Shown here piece by piece: positions 42,967-50,866 of a stretch of DNA of 64,000 bases. The DNA lies in NCBI GenBank assembly GCA_046733355.1, contig JBKPOZ010000022.1, forward strand, positions 1 through 64,000, written 5' to 3'. Origin of the DNA: VAZQ01 sp046733355 (GTDB taxonomy: Bacteria; Pseudomonadota; Alphaproteobacteria; Rhizobiales; Xanthobacteraceae). Each line of letters begins with the position of its first letter. Within the stretch, counting starts at the first letter, position 1. Under the pieces are notes generated by a model, which saw only the letters and a list, made by a program, of their open reading frames with translations, was not told where the DNA came from and did no database searches. A program made the position numbers and the translations under genes.

Positions 42967-44216
42967 ATCTGTCGATCAGCGGCGAGCGGCTGTGGGATAG
43001 CCTGATGTTCGCCGCCACGTTCGGCGGCACCTCCAAGGGGGGCGTCTGCCGGCTCACGCTCACGGAAACCGATCGTGACGCGCGCAACTGGTTGCAAGAA
43101 CAAACCGCTGCTCTTGGCTGCGAAACGGGCGTCGACGATATGGGTGTGATGTACGCACGGCGCGGCGGCAAGCGTAACGACGTGCCGCCCATTGCGATCG
43201 GCAGCCATCTCGACAGCCAGCCGACCGGCGGAAAATTTGATGGCGCCCTCGGGGTGCTCGCTGCGCTCGAAGTTCTGCGCACCCTGCATGCGGCGAATTA
43301 CGTGACCTTCGCGCCCGTCGAGCTCGTGAACTGGACGAACGAGGAGGGATCGCGCTTTGCGCCCGCGCTCACCGCTTCCGGAGTCTTTGCCGGTGTGTTC
43401 GAGCGCGACTGGGCGCACGCGCGCGAAGACCGCAGTGGCATCCGCTTCGGCGAGGCTTTGGAGAAAATCGGCTACCGGGGCAGCGAGCGGTGCGGCACGC
43501 GCAAGTTCTCCGCGCATTTCGAGCTCCACATCGAGCAGGGTCCGCTGCTCGAGCGCGAGGACAAGGACATCGGCGTCGTCACCGGCGTGCAGGGCACCCG
43601 CTGGTTCGAGTGCACCATGACGGGAGCGGAAGCCCATACCGGCTCGACGCCCATGCAGGGCCGCAAGAATGCGCTCATCGGCGCCGCGCGCGTGATCGAG
43701 GCCGTCGACGCCATCGCGCACGCCGACCCGCCCCTCGCGGTTGCAACCGTCGGGCTACTCGAAGTGAGGCCCAATTCGCGCAACGTCATTCCGGGCGAGA
43801 CGTTCTTCACCATCGACATGCGCCATCCGCGATCGGATGTGCTCGATGCCATGGAGCAGAAGCTCCGCGCTGCGGTTGCCGAGAGCGCAAGCTCGCTCGG
43901 CCTCGCCGCTGCGCTCACCAAGATATGGGAGCAGCCGCCCGTAGAATTTGATGCGAGCTGCATAGCCTGCGTGCGGCGCGCGGTCTCAAGCTGCGGCTAT
44001 TCCGCACGCGAGATGGTCTCCGGCGCGCAGCACGATTCGGCCTATGTGGCGCGCGTTGCGCCGACGTCCATGATCTTCGTCCCTTGCCGCGAGGGGATCA
44101 GCCACAACGAGGCGGAGTTCAGCTCTCAGGAGCAGTGCGCCCGCGGCGCGCAGGTCCTCCTGCACGCGGTGCTGGAGTTCGATCATCTGCTGGCGCAGCG
44201 GCATGGGGGCGCCTAG
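42963..44216 (+). CDS. M20-family Zn hydrolase (N-carbamoyl-L-amino-acid hydrolase/allantoate amidohydrolase)
   Basis: A 417-residue binuclear-metal hydrolase. GSHLDSQPTGGKFDGALGVL near 80-99, NEEGSRFAP near 124, HIEQGPLLE near 191 and GAEAHTGSTPM near 221 are the signatures of the carbamoylase/allantoate/ureidoglycolate hydrolase group, and the late His is in GISHNEAEF. It would hydrolyse an N-carbamoyl or ureido group with loss of ammonia and CO2. Coupled to the amidase by ATGA overlap. Confidence 0.88.
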   Translation: MNLSISGERLWDSLMFAATFGGTSKGGVCRLTLTETDRDARNWLQEQTAALGCETGVDDMGVMYARRGGKRNDVPPIAIGSHLDSQPTGGKFDGALGVLAALEVLRTLHAANYVTFAPVELVNWTNEEGSRFAPALTASGVFAGVFERDWAHAREDRSGIRFGEALEKIGYRGSERCGTRKFSAHFELHIEQGPLLEREDKDIGVVTGVQGTRWFECTMTGAEAHTGSTPMQGRKNALIGAARVIEAVDAIAHADPPLAVATVGLLEVRPNSRNVIPGETFFTIDMRHPRSDVLDAMEQKLRAAVAESASSLGLAAALTKIWEQPPVEFDASCIACVRRAVSSCGYSAREMVSGAQHDSAYVARVAPTSMIFVPCREGISHNEAEFSSQEQCARGAQVLLHAVLEFDHLLAQRHGGA

Positions 44217-44392
44217 CGCCACTCGCCATGTCATGCCCGGCGGATGCGGGCATTCAGTAACGAATCCTGGCGTGATTACTGGATCGCCGCCTGCGCGCGC
44301 GACGACATGGACGGGCTCGCATTTCATGCGCTGTGGGTTACTTGCGTGGAGCGCATGCACGCACGGATGAGCTCTGCTAGCGTCGCGCCGCC

Positions 44393-47113
44393 ATGGATGC
44401 TCCCCAGCCGCTGAGCTCGAGCCATCGCGAACCCGCCGCGCCCACCGACTCCGCTGCGCGGGCGACGCCGGTGATGGAACAATATCTCGACCTCAAATCC
44501 GCGCATCCGGATTGCCTCCTGTTCTATCGGATGGGCGATTTCTACGAGCTGTTCTTCGAGGACGCGGAGATTGCCGCCCGCGCGCTCGGCATCGTGCTCA
44601 CCAAGCGCGGCAAGCATCTCGGCCGCGATATTCCCATGTGCGGCGTCCCGGTGCATCGCGCCGATGAATATCTCCAGCGTCTGATCCTGCTCGGCCATCG
44701 CGTCGCGGTGTGCGAACAGCTCGAAGACCCGGCGGAAGCGCGTCGGCGCGGAAGCAAGAGCGTGGTGCGGCGCGACGTGGTCCGCCTCGTCACCCCGGGA
44801 ACCCTGACGGAAGACACGCTTCTCGATCCGCGCCGGAACAACTATCTCGTGGCGCTTGCCTGCGCCCGCGCATCTGCATCGCAAGACAGCCGCTTTGCCA
44901 TTGCCGCGATCGACATCTCGACCGGCGAATTCCGCGTGCTCGAATGCGAGCGCGCGCAGCTTGCTGCCGAGATCGCGCGTATCGAGCCACGCGAGATCAT
45001 CGTCTCCGACGCGCTGTTCGGCGACCCTGCGACAGCTCCCTATCTGCGCACGCTGCCGGCGGTGACGCCGCTGCCCCGCGACCTTTTTGACGGAACGAGC
45101 GCCGAGCGGCGCCTCGTCGAATATTTCGGCCTCTCGACGACGCAGAGCTTCGGCGCGCTCGCGCGGCTCGAGCTCACCGCGGCGGCGGCCGCAGTGAGCT
45201 ATGTCGAGCGCACGCAGCGCGGAGAACGCCCTGCCCTGTCGCCGCCGCAGCGCGAGCTCAATGGTGCGGCGCTGCTCATCGATGCGGCAACGCGCAGCAA
45301 TCTCGAGCTCGTGCGCACGCTTGGCGGCGAGCGGCGCGGCTCGCTCCTGGACACGATCGATCGCACCGTGACTGCCGCCGGCGCGCGGCTCCTTGCGCAC
45401 CGCCTGACCACGCCGCTCACCGATCCAGAGGCGATCGCCTCCCGTCACGACGCGGTCGCGTTCTTCGTGCGCGAGGAGCAGAAACGTGCCGACGTGCGGC
45501 GTGAGCTCAAGGCCGCACCCGATCTGGCGCGCGCTCTCTCGCGGCTGGTGGTCGGTCGCGGGGGGCCGCGCGACCTTGCCGCCATCCGCGACGGCATCGG
45601 CGCCGCTGCGGCCCTTGCCAGCGGCCTTCAAAACACTGCCGGTTTGCCAAAAGAGCTTGCAGATGCCGCAAAAAAGTTAGGTAACCCCGATCCGGAGCTC
45701 GCCGGCAATTTGGCCGCAGCGCTTGCGCCTGAGCTCCCGTACCTCAAACGCGATGGCGGCTTCGTGCGGGCAGGCTACGACGCGAGCCTCGACGAAGCTC
45801 GCGCTCTCCGCGACGCTTCGCGCCGGGTGATTGCTTCGCTGCAGGCGCGTTATGCGGAGGAGACCTCGCTGCGCGCACTCAAGATCAAGCACAACAACGT
45901 GCTCGGCTATTTTGTCGAGGTGAGCGCGCAAAATGGCGACAAACTGCTTGCCGCTCCTCTCAACGCAACGTTCATTCACCGACAGACGCTTGCCGGGCAG
46001 GTGCGCTTCACCACGACCCAGCTTGGTGAGCTGGAGGCAAAGATTGCGAGCGCCGGCGAGCGCGCCCTGGGCATCGAGCTCGCCACCTTCGACGAGCTCA
46101 CCGCATTCGTCACTGCCGCGGCGCGTGCCATCACGGAGGCGGCGGAAGCGCTGGCGATTCTCGACGTCGAGAGCGCATTGGCCGAGCTCGCGATCGAGCG
46201 GCGCTACGTGCGCCCCGAAGTCGATACCTCGCTTGATTTTTTCATCGAGGGAGGCCGGCATGCGGTGGTCGAGCAGGCACTCGCAAGTGGCGCCTTCGTC
46301 GCCAACGATTGCGATCTCTCCCCTCCTCCCGATTTATCTGAGGGTGGCATTTGCCTCCTCACCGGCCCGAACATGGCGGGCAAATCGACCTATCTGCGCG
46401 CCAATGCACTCGTTGCCATACTCGCGCAGATGGGGAGCTTTGTGCCGGCGCGGCGCGCAAGGATCGGCGCGGTTGACCGGCTGTTTTCGCGAGTGGGCGC
46501 AGCCGACGACATCGCGCGCGGCCGCTCTACTTTCATGGTGGAGATGGTGGAGACCGCCGCCATTCTCAATCAGGCGGGGCCGCGGGCGCTCGTCATTCTC
46601 GATGAGATCGGCCGCGGCACTGCGACTTTCGACGGGCTATCGCTCGCCTGGGCCACGATCGAGCACCTGCACGAGAGAAACCGCTGTCGCGCGCTGTTCG
46701 CGACCCACTTTCATGAGCTCACAGCCCTTGCCGGCCGGTTGCCGCGCCTGTTCAACGCCACAGTGCGCGTCAAGGAATGGCAGAACGAGGTGATCTTCCT
46801 GCACGAGGTGGTGCCCGGAGCCGCCGACCGCAGCTACGGCATCCAGGTCGCGAAGCTCGCAGGCTTGCCTCCAGAGGTCATCGAGCGCGCCCAGGCGGTG
46901 CTCGCGATGCTCGAAGCGGAAGAACGCGCATCACCCGCAAGCCTTGCAGACCTCCCATTGTTTGCCGCAGCCCCAAATCCTGCAGCCCGCAATTCACATC
47001 CCGCTGATGCTGTACTGGCTGCGATTGCAGCGCTGCACCCCGACGAATTGTCTCCTCGCGAAGCACTCGAGGCGCTCTACACGCTCAAGGCAATCCTCGC
47101 GAAGAAATCGTAG
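44393..47113 (+). CDS. mutS: DNA mismatch repair protein MutS
   Basis: A 906-residue mismatch-recognition ATPase. The mismatch-reading motif FYELFFEDA lies near 50, with TPVMEQYLDLKSAHPDCLLFYRMGDF before it. The ATPase has Walker A LTGPNMAGKSTYLR near 656 and Walker B ALVILDEIGRGTATFDG; FATHFHELTAL follows. Length and order are those of full-length MutS1. In many Rhizobiales mutS lies next to glnD; here an OsmC gene and an ABC transporter separate them. It ends in a palindromic repeat. Confidence 0.97.
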   Translation: MDAPQPLSSSHREPAAPTDSAARATPVMEQYLDLKSAHPDCLLFYRMGDFYELFFEDAEIAARALGIVLTKRGKHLGRDIPMCGVPVHRADEYLQRLILLGHRVAVCEQLEDPAEARRRGSKSVVRRDVVRLVTPGTLTEDTLLDPRRNNYLVALACARASASQDSRFAIAAIDISTGEFRVLECERAQLAAEIARIEPREIIVSDALFGDPATAPYLRTLPAVTPLPRDLFDGTSAERRLVEYFGLSTTQSFGALARLELTAAAAAVSYVERTQRGERPALSPPQRELNGAALLIDAATRSNLELVRTLGGERRGSLLDTIDRTVTAAGARLLAHRLTTPLTDPEAIASRHDAVAFFVREEQKRADVRRELKAAPDLARALSRLVVGRGGPRDLAAIRDGIGAAAALASGLQNTAGLPKELADAAKKLGNPDPELAGNLAAALAPELPYLKRDGGFVRAGYDASLDEARALRDASRRVIASLQARYAEETSLRALKIKHNNVLGYFVEVSAQNGDKLLAAPLNATFIHRQTLAGQVRFTTTQLGELEAKIASAGERALGIELATFDELTAFVTAAARAITEAAEALAILDVESALAELAIERRYVRPEVDTSLDFFIEGGRHAVVEQALASGAFVANDCDLSPPPDLSEGGICLLTGPNMAGKSTYLRANALVAILAQMGSFVPARRARIGAVDRLFSRVGAADDIARGRSTFMVEMVETAAILNQAGPRALVILDEIGRGTATFDGLSLAWATIEHLHERNRCRALFATHFHELTALAGRLPRLFNATVRVKEWQNEVIFLHEVVPGAADRSYGIQVAKLAGLPPEVIERAQAVLAMLEAEERASPASLADLPLFAAAPNPAARNSHPADAVLAAIAALHPDELSPREALEALYTLKAILAKKS

Positions 47114-47193
47114 GGTGGGTTGAGCGAAGCGAAACCCACCGCATGTCGTGCGCGTCAAAGATGATGGGTTTCGCTGCGCTCAACCCATCCTAC
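47110..47193. repeat. Palindromic repeat between convergent mutS and OsmC genes, copy 1
   Basis: Arms 47110-47138 and 47165-47193 (29 bases, two mismatches) contain GGGTTGAGCG.AGCGAAACCCA. Both flanking stop codons fall inside the element, so it probably serves as a bidirectional terminator. A second, more diverged copy is at 55842-55932. Confidence 0.8.
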
Positions 47194-47702
47194 CGAGCGA
47201 CATTCAGCTTCACCTCGATGGGCGGGCCGCTCTTGAGCGTCTGGTAGACCACGCAATATCGCTCTGTGAGCTTGAGCAGCTGATCGAGCTTATCCTGGCC
47301 GGCATCCGTATCGACCTCGAAACGCAGCCCGATCTTCGCGAATCCGACAGGCGCATCCTTCGCCACGCCGAGCGTGCCGCGAAAATCGAGATCGCCTTCC
47401 GCAAACACACGACCGGAACGCAGCGGGATATCAAGCGCGGTGGCGACCGCCTTCAAGGTGACACCCGCACAGGCGACCAGCGCCTCGAGCAGCATGTCAC
47501 CGGAACACAGTTCAAGGCCCGAGCCGCCGGTTGCCGGATGCAGGCCCGCCGCTGCGAGCGCCCGCCCGGTCTCCACCTTGCAGGCAATCGATGCGCTATC
47601 AAGCGCGCCTTTGGCCTTCAACGTGATGAACGCAGCCTGTGGATCGTTCTTGTATCGCTCCTTGAGCGGCGCCTGCATGGCGCGTAACGTGCTCGCATCC
47701 AT
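47190..47702 (-). CDS. OsmC family protein
   Basis: A 170-residue OsmC/Ohr-fold protein. The family catalytic Cys pair is likely in ELCSGDMLLEALVACAGVTL: C85 (LELCSGD, where many OsmC proteins have a shorter loop) and C97 in VACAGVTL. These proteins reduce organic peroxides through a thiol pair, but many members have unproven roles. ATG 47702 is preferred to 47714 because GGAGGA lies five bases before it. It is downstream of the ABC transporter genes, separated by a strong hairpin. Confidence 0.8.
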   Translation of the reverse strand: MDASTLRAMQAPLKERYKNDPQAAFITLKAKGALDSASIACKVETGRALAAAGLHPATGGSGLELCSGDMLLEALVACAGVTLKAVATALDIPLRSGRVFAEGDLDFRGTLGVAKDAPVGFAKIGLRFEVDTDAGQDKLDQLLKLTERYCVVYQTLKSGPPIEVKLNVAR

Positions 47703-47725
47703 TCTGTCCTCCAAAGATCCGATGT

Positions 47726-47795
47726 CAGATATCAGATGTCAGATGTCAGAGATCAGACTCTCCCTGCTTATCTGACATCCGACATCTGATATCTG
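47726..47795 (-). terminator. Strong 25-base hairpin between ABC ATPase and OsmC genes
   Basis: Arms 47726-47750 and 47771-47795 pair at 24 of 25 positions (GATATCAGATGTC/GACATCTGATATC core). The left arm also contains two direct copies of CAGATGT. It starts right at the ATPase stop and ends before the OsmC RBS. It would terminate the transporter operon or is a mobile palindrome. Confidence 0.65.
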
Positions 47796-48587
47796 TCACC
47801 ACCACATCCCGCCGCCGGCTGCCGCCCGCGTCTCGGCGTCATCGGTGACGATCGTGCGTTCGAGCGAGCGATCGAGTGCCGAAAGCACGCGGCGCTTGGC
47901 GAAATCGAAGGCGGCCGATTGGCGGTCGCGCGGCCGTGGCAGATCGCATGTTATCTGCTCGTAGACGCGTCCGGGATGCGGCCGCAGCACCACGACGCGA
48001 TCGGCAACCACGATGGCTTCTTCCACGTCGTGCGTCACCATCACCAGCGTGGGCTTCGCATCGGCCCACAAATCGAGCAAGTGGTCCTGCAGGTCGGCGC
48101 GGGTAAAGGCATCGAGCGCGGAGAACGGCTCGTCGAGCAGGAGCACCTCGGGACGCGGCACGAGCGCGCGCGCAATGGCGACGCGCTGCGCCTGCCCGCC
48201 GGAAAGCTCGCGCGGCCACACCTGTGCCTTGTCGCTGAGCGACACGCGCTCGAGTGCGGTTGCCACGCGCGCGCGGCGCTCTTCTTTCGGGCGATGCTCG
48301 AGACCGAAGCCCACGTTATCGGCCACACGCAGCCAGGGGAGAAGGCGAGGCTCCTGAAACACAATCCCGATCTCCTCGTGCGGCGCGGTAATAGCGTTCC
48401 CATCAAGGAGCACTCTGCCCTGGCTGGGCGGATCAAGGCCGCAGATCGCGCGCAACATGGTGGACTTGCCGCTGCCCGATCCGCCGATGACAACCATGAT
48501 CTCGCCCGGCTGCACTTCAAGCGAGACGCCGTCGAGCGCGCGCACCCCGTTCGGATAGGTTTTGCCGACACGGTCGAGGACCAGCAT
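47796..48587 (-). CDS. ABC transporter ATPase (SsuB/TauB/NrtD family)
   Basis: A 263-residue ATPase of the nitrate/sulfonate/taurine class. Walker A GGSGSGKST near 35-43, EPRLLPWLRVADNV (the Q-loop form of this family) near 79, signature LSGGQAQRVAIARAL and Walker B LLLDEPFSALDAFTR identify it. ATG 48587 has GAGG upstream; a TTG at 48599 would couple directly to the permease. It works with the permease and binding protein encoded upstream. Confidence 0.9.
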   Translation of the reverse strand: MLVLDRVGKTYPNGVRALDGVSLEVQPGEIMVVIGGSGSGKSTMLRAICGLDPPSQGRVLLDGNAITAPHEEIGIVFQEPRLLPWLRVADNVGFGLEHRPKEERRARVATALERVSLSDKAQVWPRELSGGQAQRVAIARALVPRPEVLLLDEPFSALDAFTRADLQDHLLDLWADAKPTLVMVTHDVEEAIVVADRVVVLRPHPGRVYEQITCDLPRPRDRQSAAFDFAKRRVLSALDRSLERTIVTDDAETRAAAGGGMWW

Positions 48588-48595
48588 CTCGTCCC

Positions 48596-49432
48596 TCAAC
48601 TGCGCACGAAGCGGTCTTCCCAGCCCAGGAATGGCGTTGCGACGAGCGCAATCAGCCAGTCCGTCGCTTTGCCCAGGATCGCGAACGCAACGATGGCGGC
48701 GACGATCTCCGCGGGTTTTCCGAGCTGCTGTCCGTCGATGAGGAGGTACCCGAGCCCTTCGGACGCGCCCATGAATTCCGCCGCAATCACGAACATCCAG
48801 CCAAGCCCGAGACCGGCACGCAGGGACACCACGTACGCCGGAAGCACGGCGGGAAGCAGAATGCGCCGGACCATTGCCTGGCCGGAGAGGCGAAACACGC
48901 GCCCCACTTCAACGATCTTGCGGTCGACGGAAAGGATCGCCCCCAGCACGCCCAGGTAGACCGGAAAGAACACACCTACGGCAATCAGCGCCACTTTCGA
49001 CGTTTCGAATATTCCAAGCCAGAGAATGAACAAAGGGATCCAGGCGATCGAAGGCACAGCGCGCAGGCCTTGCAACGTAGGATCGACGAGACGGCGCGTG
49101 AGCGACGAGTATCCGGCGAGCGCGCCAAGGAGCGTGCCGGCCACCGTGCCGAGCCCGAATCCGACAATCACCCGCAGCAGCGTTGCGATGAGATGGCGAT
49201 ACAATTCGCCGCTGCGCGCAAGGCTCTCAAATTCCTGAAAGATGCGCGAGGGCGGCGGGACCAGCCGGCCGTCCGACAGCCCCGTCCAGACTGCAAGCTC
49301 CCACGCCACTGCAATCCCGACCGGCACGAGGAGCCCGAGCGCCGGGCGCATGATGCGCAGCCAAGGAGCAGCCTGCCTGCTCTGCTCAAGCGGGGCTTGT
49401 TCGACGCCCGCGGTCATGCCCGCAACAGACAT
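48596..49432 (-). CDS. ABC transporter permease (SsuC/TauC family)
   Basis: A 278-residue inner-membrane permease with about six helices. The EAA-loop-type segment is GRVFRLSGQAMVRRILLPAVLPAYVVSLR near 178-206, and GLGWMFVIAAEFMGASEGLGYLL follows, as in SsuC. ATG 49432 has GAGG about 11 bases upstream; an earlier ATG at 49465 is possible. It lies between the binding-protein gene and the ATPase gene. Confidence 0.9.
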   Translation of the reverse strand: MSVAGMTAGVEQAPLEQSRQAAPWLRIMRPALGLLVPVGIAVAWELAVWTGLSDGRLVPPPSRIFQEFESLARSGELYRHLIATLLRVIVGFGLGTVAGTLLGALAGYSSLTRRLVDPTLQGLRAVPSIAWIPLFILWLGIFETSKVALIAVGVFFPVYLGVLGAILSVDRKIVEVGRVFRLSGQAMVRRILLPAVLPAYVVSLRAGLGLGWMFVIAAEFMGASEGLGYLLIDGQQLGKPAEIVAAIVAFAILGKATDWLIALVATPFLGWEDRFVRS

Positions 49433-49476
49433 AATCACGCCTCGGTTTGCAACAGCGCGTGTCACACCACTGGCCC

Positions 49477-49577
49477 GTCATTACGGCCGAGGCTGAAAGC
49501 CGAGGGCCGGAATCCATAACCCCTGGCCTGTGGGTATGGATTCCGGGCGCGCGGCTGTCGCCGCGCGCCGGAATGAC
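49477..49577. repeat. Palindromic intergenic repeat (GTCATTCCGG type), copy 2
   Basis: GTCATTACGG (49477-49486) pairs with CCGGAATGAC (49568-49577) at nine of ten positions, and an inner hairpin GGAATCCATAACCC/GGGTATGGATTCC is again present. It matches copy 1 at 32304-32403 closely in arms and inner hairpin but differs in the loops. It lies between the binding-protein and permease genes inside one transporter operon. Confidence 0.8.
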
Positions 49578-49590
49578 CAGGAACGTGTGG

Positions 49591-50583
49591 TCAGTTGCTC
49601 GCCGTCACGTAGCGGTCGTCGATGAGAGCATCCAGCGTTTGCTGGATGTTCACATTCGCGGGAACTACGCCTGCTTTTTGCAACGCAAGGCCGGCCTGGA
49701 GAATGCTTTCCCGCTGCGGCGCGCCAATCTTGTTGTGGGTGAGCTCCGTGCGCTCCTTGAGCTGCTTGTCGACCACCGGACCATCGAGCTTGGTCACCGC
49801 GATGAATATCCGCTTGAGCTCGTCATAGTTCGCCAGCGCCTCCTTGCGCGCGTCCTCGTACACGGCGAGCACGCGCCGCGCGAGATCGGGATGATCCTTC
49901 AAAAATTCCTCACGCGCGTTCAAAATGCCCCAGGTGTTCGCATCCTTGTTACGATAGAAAAGGCGCGCGCCCTCCTCCACTTCCGCCTGTGCCATCATGG
50001 GATCGAGTCCCGCCCAGGCATCGACATCGCCGCGGATGAGCGCGGTCTTGCCATCGGGATGCTGCAGCAGGACCGGCGTTATATCGCGCTCGCTCAGACC
50101 AGCCGTCTGCAGCGCGCGCACCAGAAAGATGTGCGGATCCGTGCCGCGCGTGACCGCCACCCGCTTGCCTTTGAGATCGGCGATTTTGGTAATCGGCGTG
50201 TCCTTGCGCGTCACCAGCGCGGTCCATTCCGGCCGCGAATAGACGTAAATCGACTTGATCGGGTTGCCGTTGATTTTTGCGACCAGCGCAGCGGCGCCCG
50301 CGCTTGAGCCGAAATCGATCGAGCCCGCGTTGAGGAACTCGAGGGCCTTGTTCGAACCGAGCGTCTGTACCCAGACCACGCCGATGCCGTCCTTGCCGAA
50401 TTCCTTCTCCAGCAGCTGCTTTTCCTTGAGCAGCATGGAGACTGGATTGTAGGTCGCCCAATCGATGCGGATTTCTTTCGGTTTGTCGGCGGCGAGGGCG
50501 CTCGTGCCGCATAACGCGGCGGCAAGCCATACGAAAGCGAATGCTCGGGAAAGAACTCTGACTGTGGTCACGAAAACCTCCAT
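49591..50583 (-). CDS. ABC transporter substrate-binding protein (SsuA/TauA family)
   Basis: A 330-residue periplasmic protein. A signal peptide (residues 1-31, ending GTSALAA) precedes IRIDWATYNPVSMLLKEKQLL, the standard opening of aliphatic sulfonate and related binding proteins; LNAGSIDFGSSAGAAAL near 84 is the ligand-facing segment of the fold. Start ATG 50583 places the signal correctly. The substrate may be a sulfonate, nitrate or pyrimidine precursor. It heads a three-gene transporter operon and is divergent from glnD. Confidence 0.88.
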   Translation of the reverse strand: MEVFVTTVRVLSRAFAFVWLAAALCGTSALAADKPKEIRIDWATYNPVSMLLKEKQLLEKEFGKDGIGVVWVQTLGSNKALEFLNAGSIDFGSSAGAAALVAKINGNPIKSIYVYSRPEWTALVTRKDTPITKIADLKGKRVAVTRGTDPHIFLVRALQTAGLSERDITPVLLQHPDGKTALIRGDVDAWAGLDPMMAQAEVEEGARLFYRNKDANTWGILNAREEFLKDHPDLARRVLAVYEDARKEALANYDELKRIFIAVTKLDGPVVDKQLKERTELTHNKIGAPQRESILQAGLALQKAGVVPANVNIQQTLDALIDDRYVTASN

Positions 50584-50866
50584 GCGTAAGGATGCCCGCG
50601 CAAAGAGAGCGCGCAACAACTGGTTGATGAAGGCGGGAAATTTCGGCCCGCCGTCAGCTTGGCGAGGGGCGGGCCCCGCGCTTTAGCTGCATTTGTTGAG
50701 CGCCCGCAAGCTGCTTGCTCAAATCGGCGCTATGCCGGGTGTTTAGGAAGCCGGACCAAGCTCGTCAACGACGAATTGATTCTGCTTGGGAACGCAGCAA
50801 GATAGCGGGATGGCTCGCGGAATACGGCCATGACAACGCCGCTCTCCGCGCTTATCTGAAACCGGC

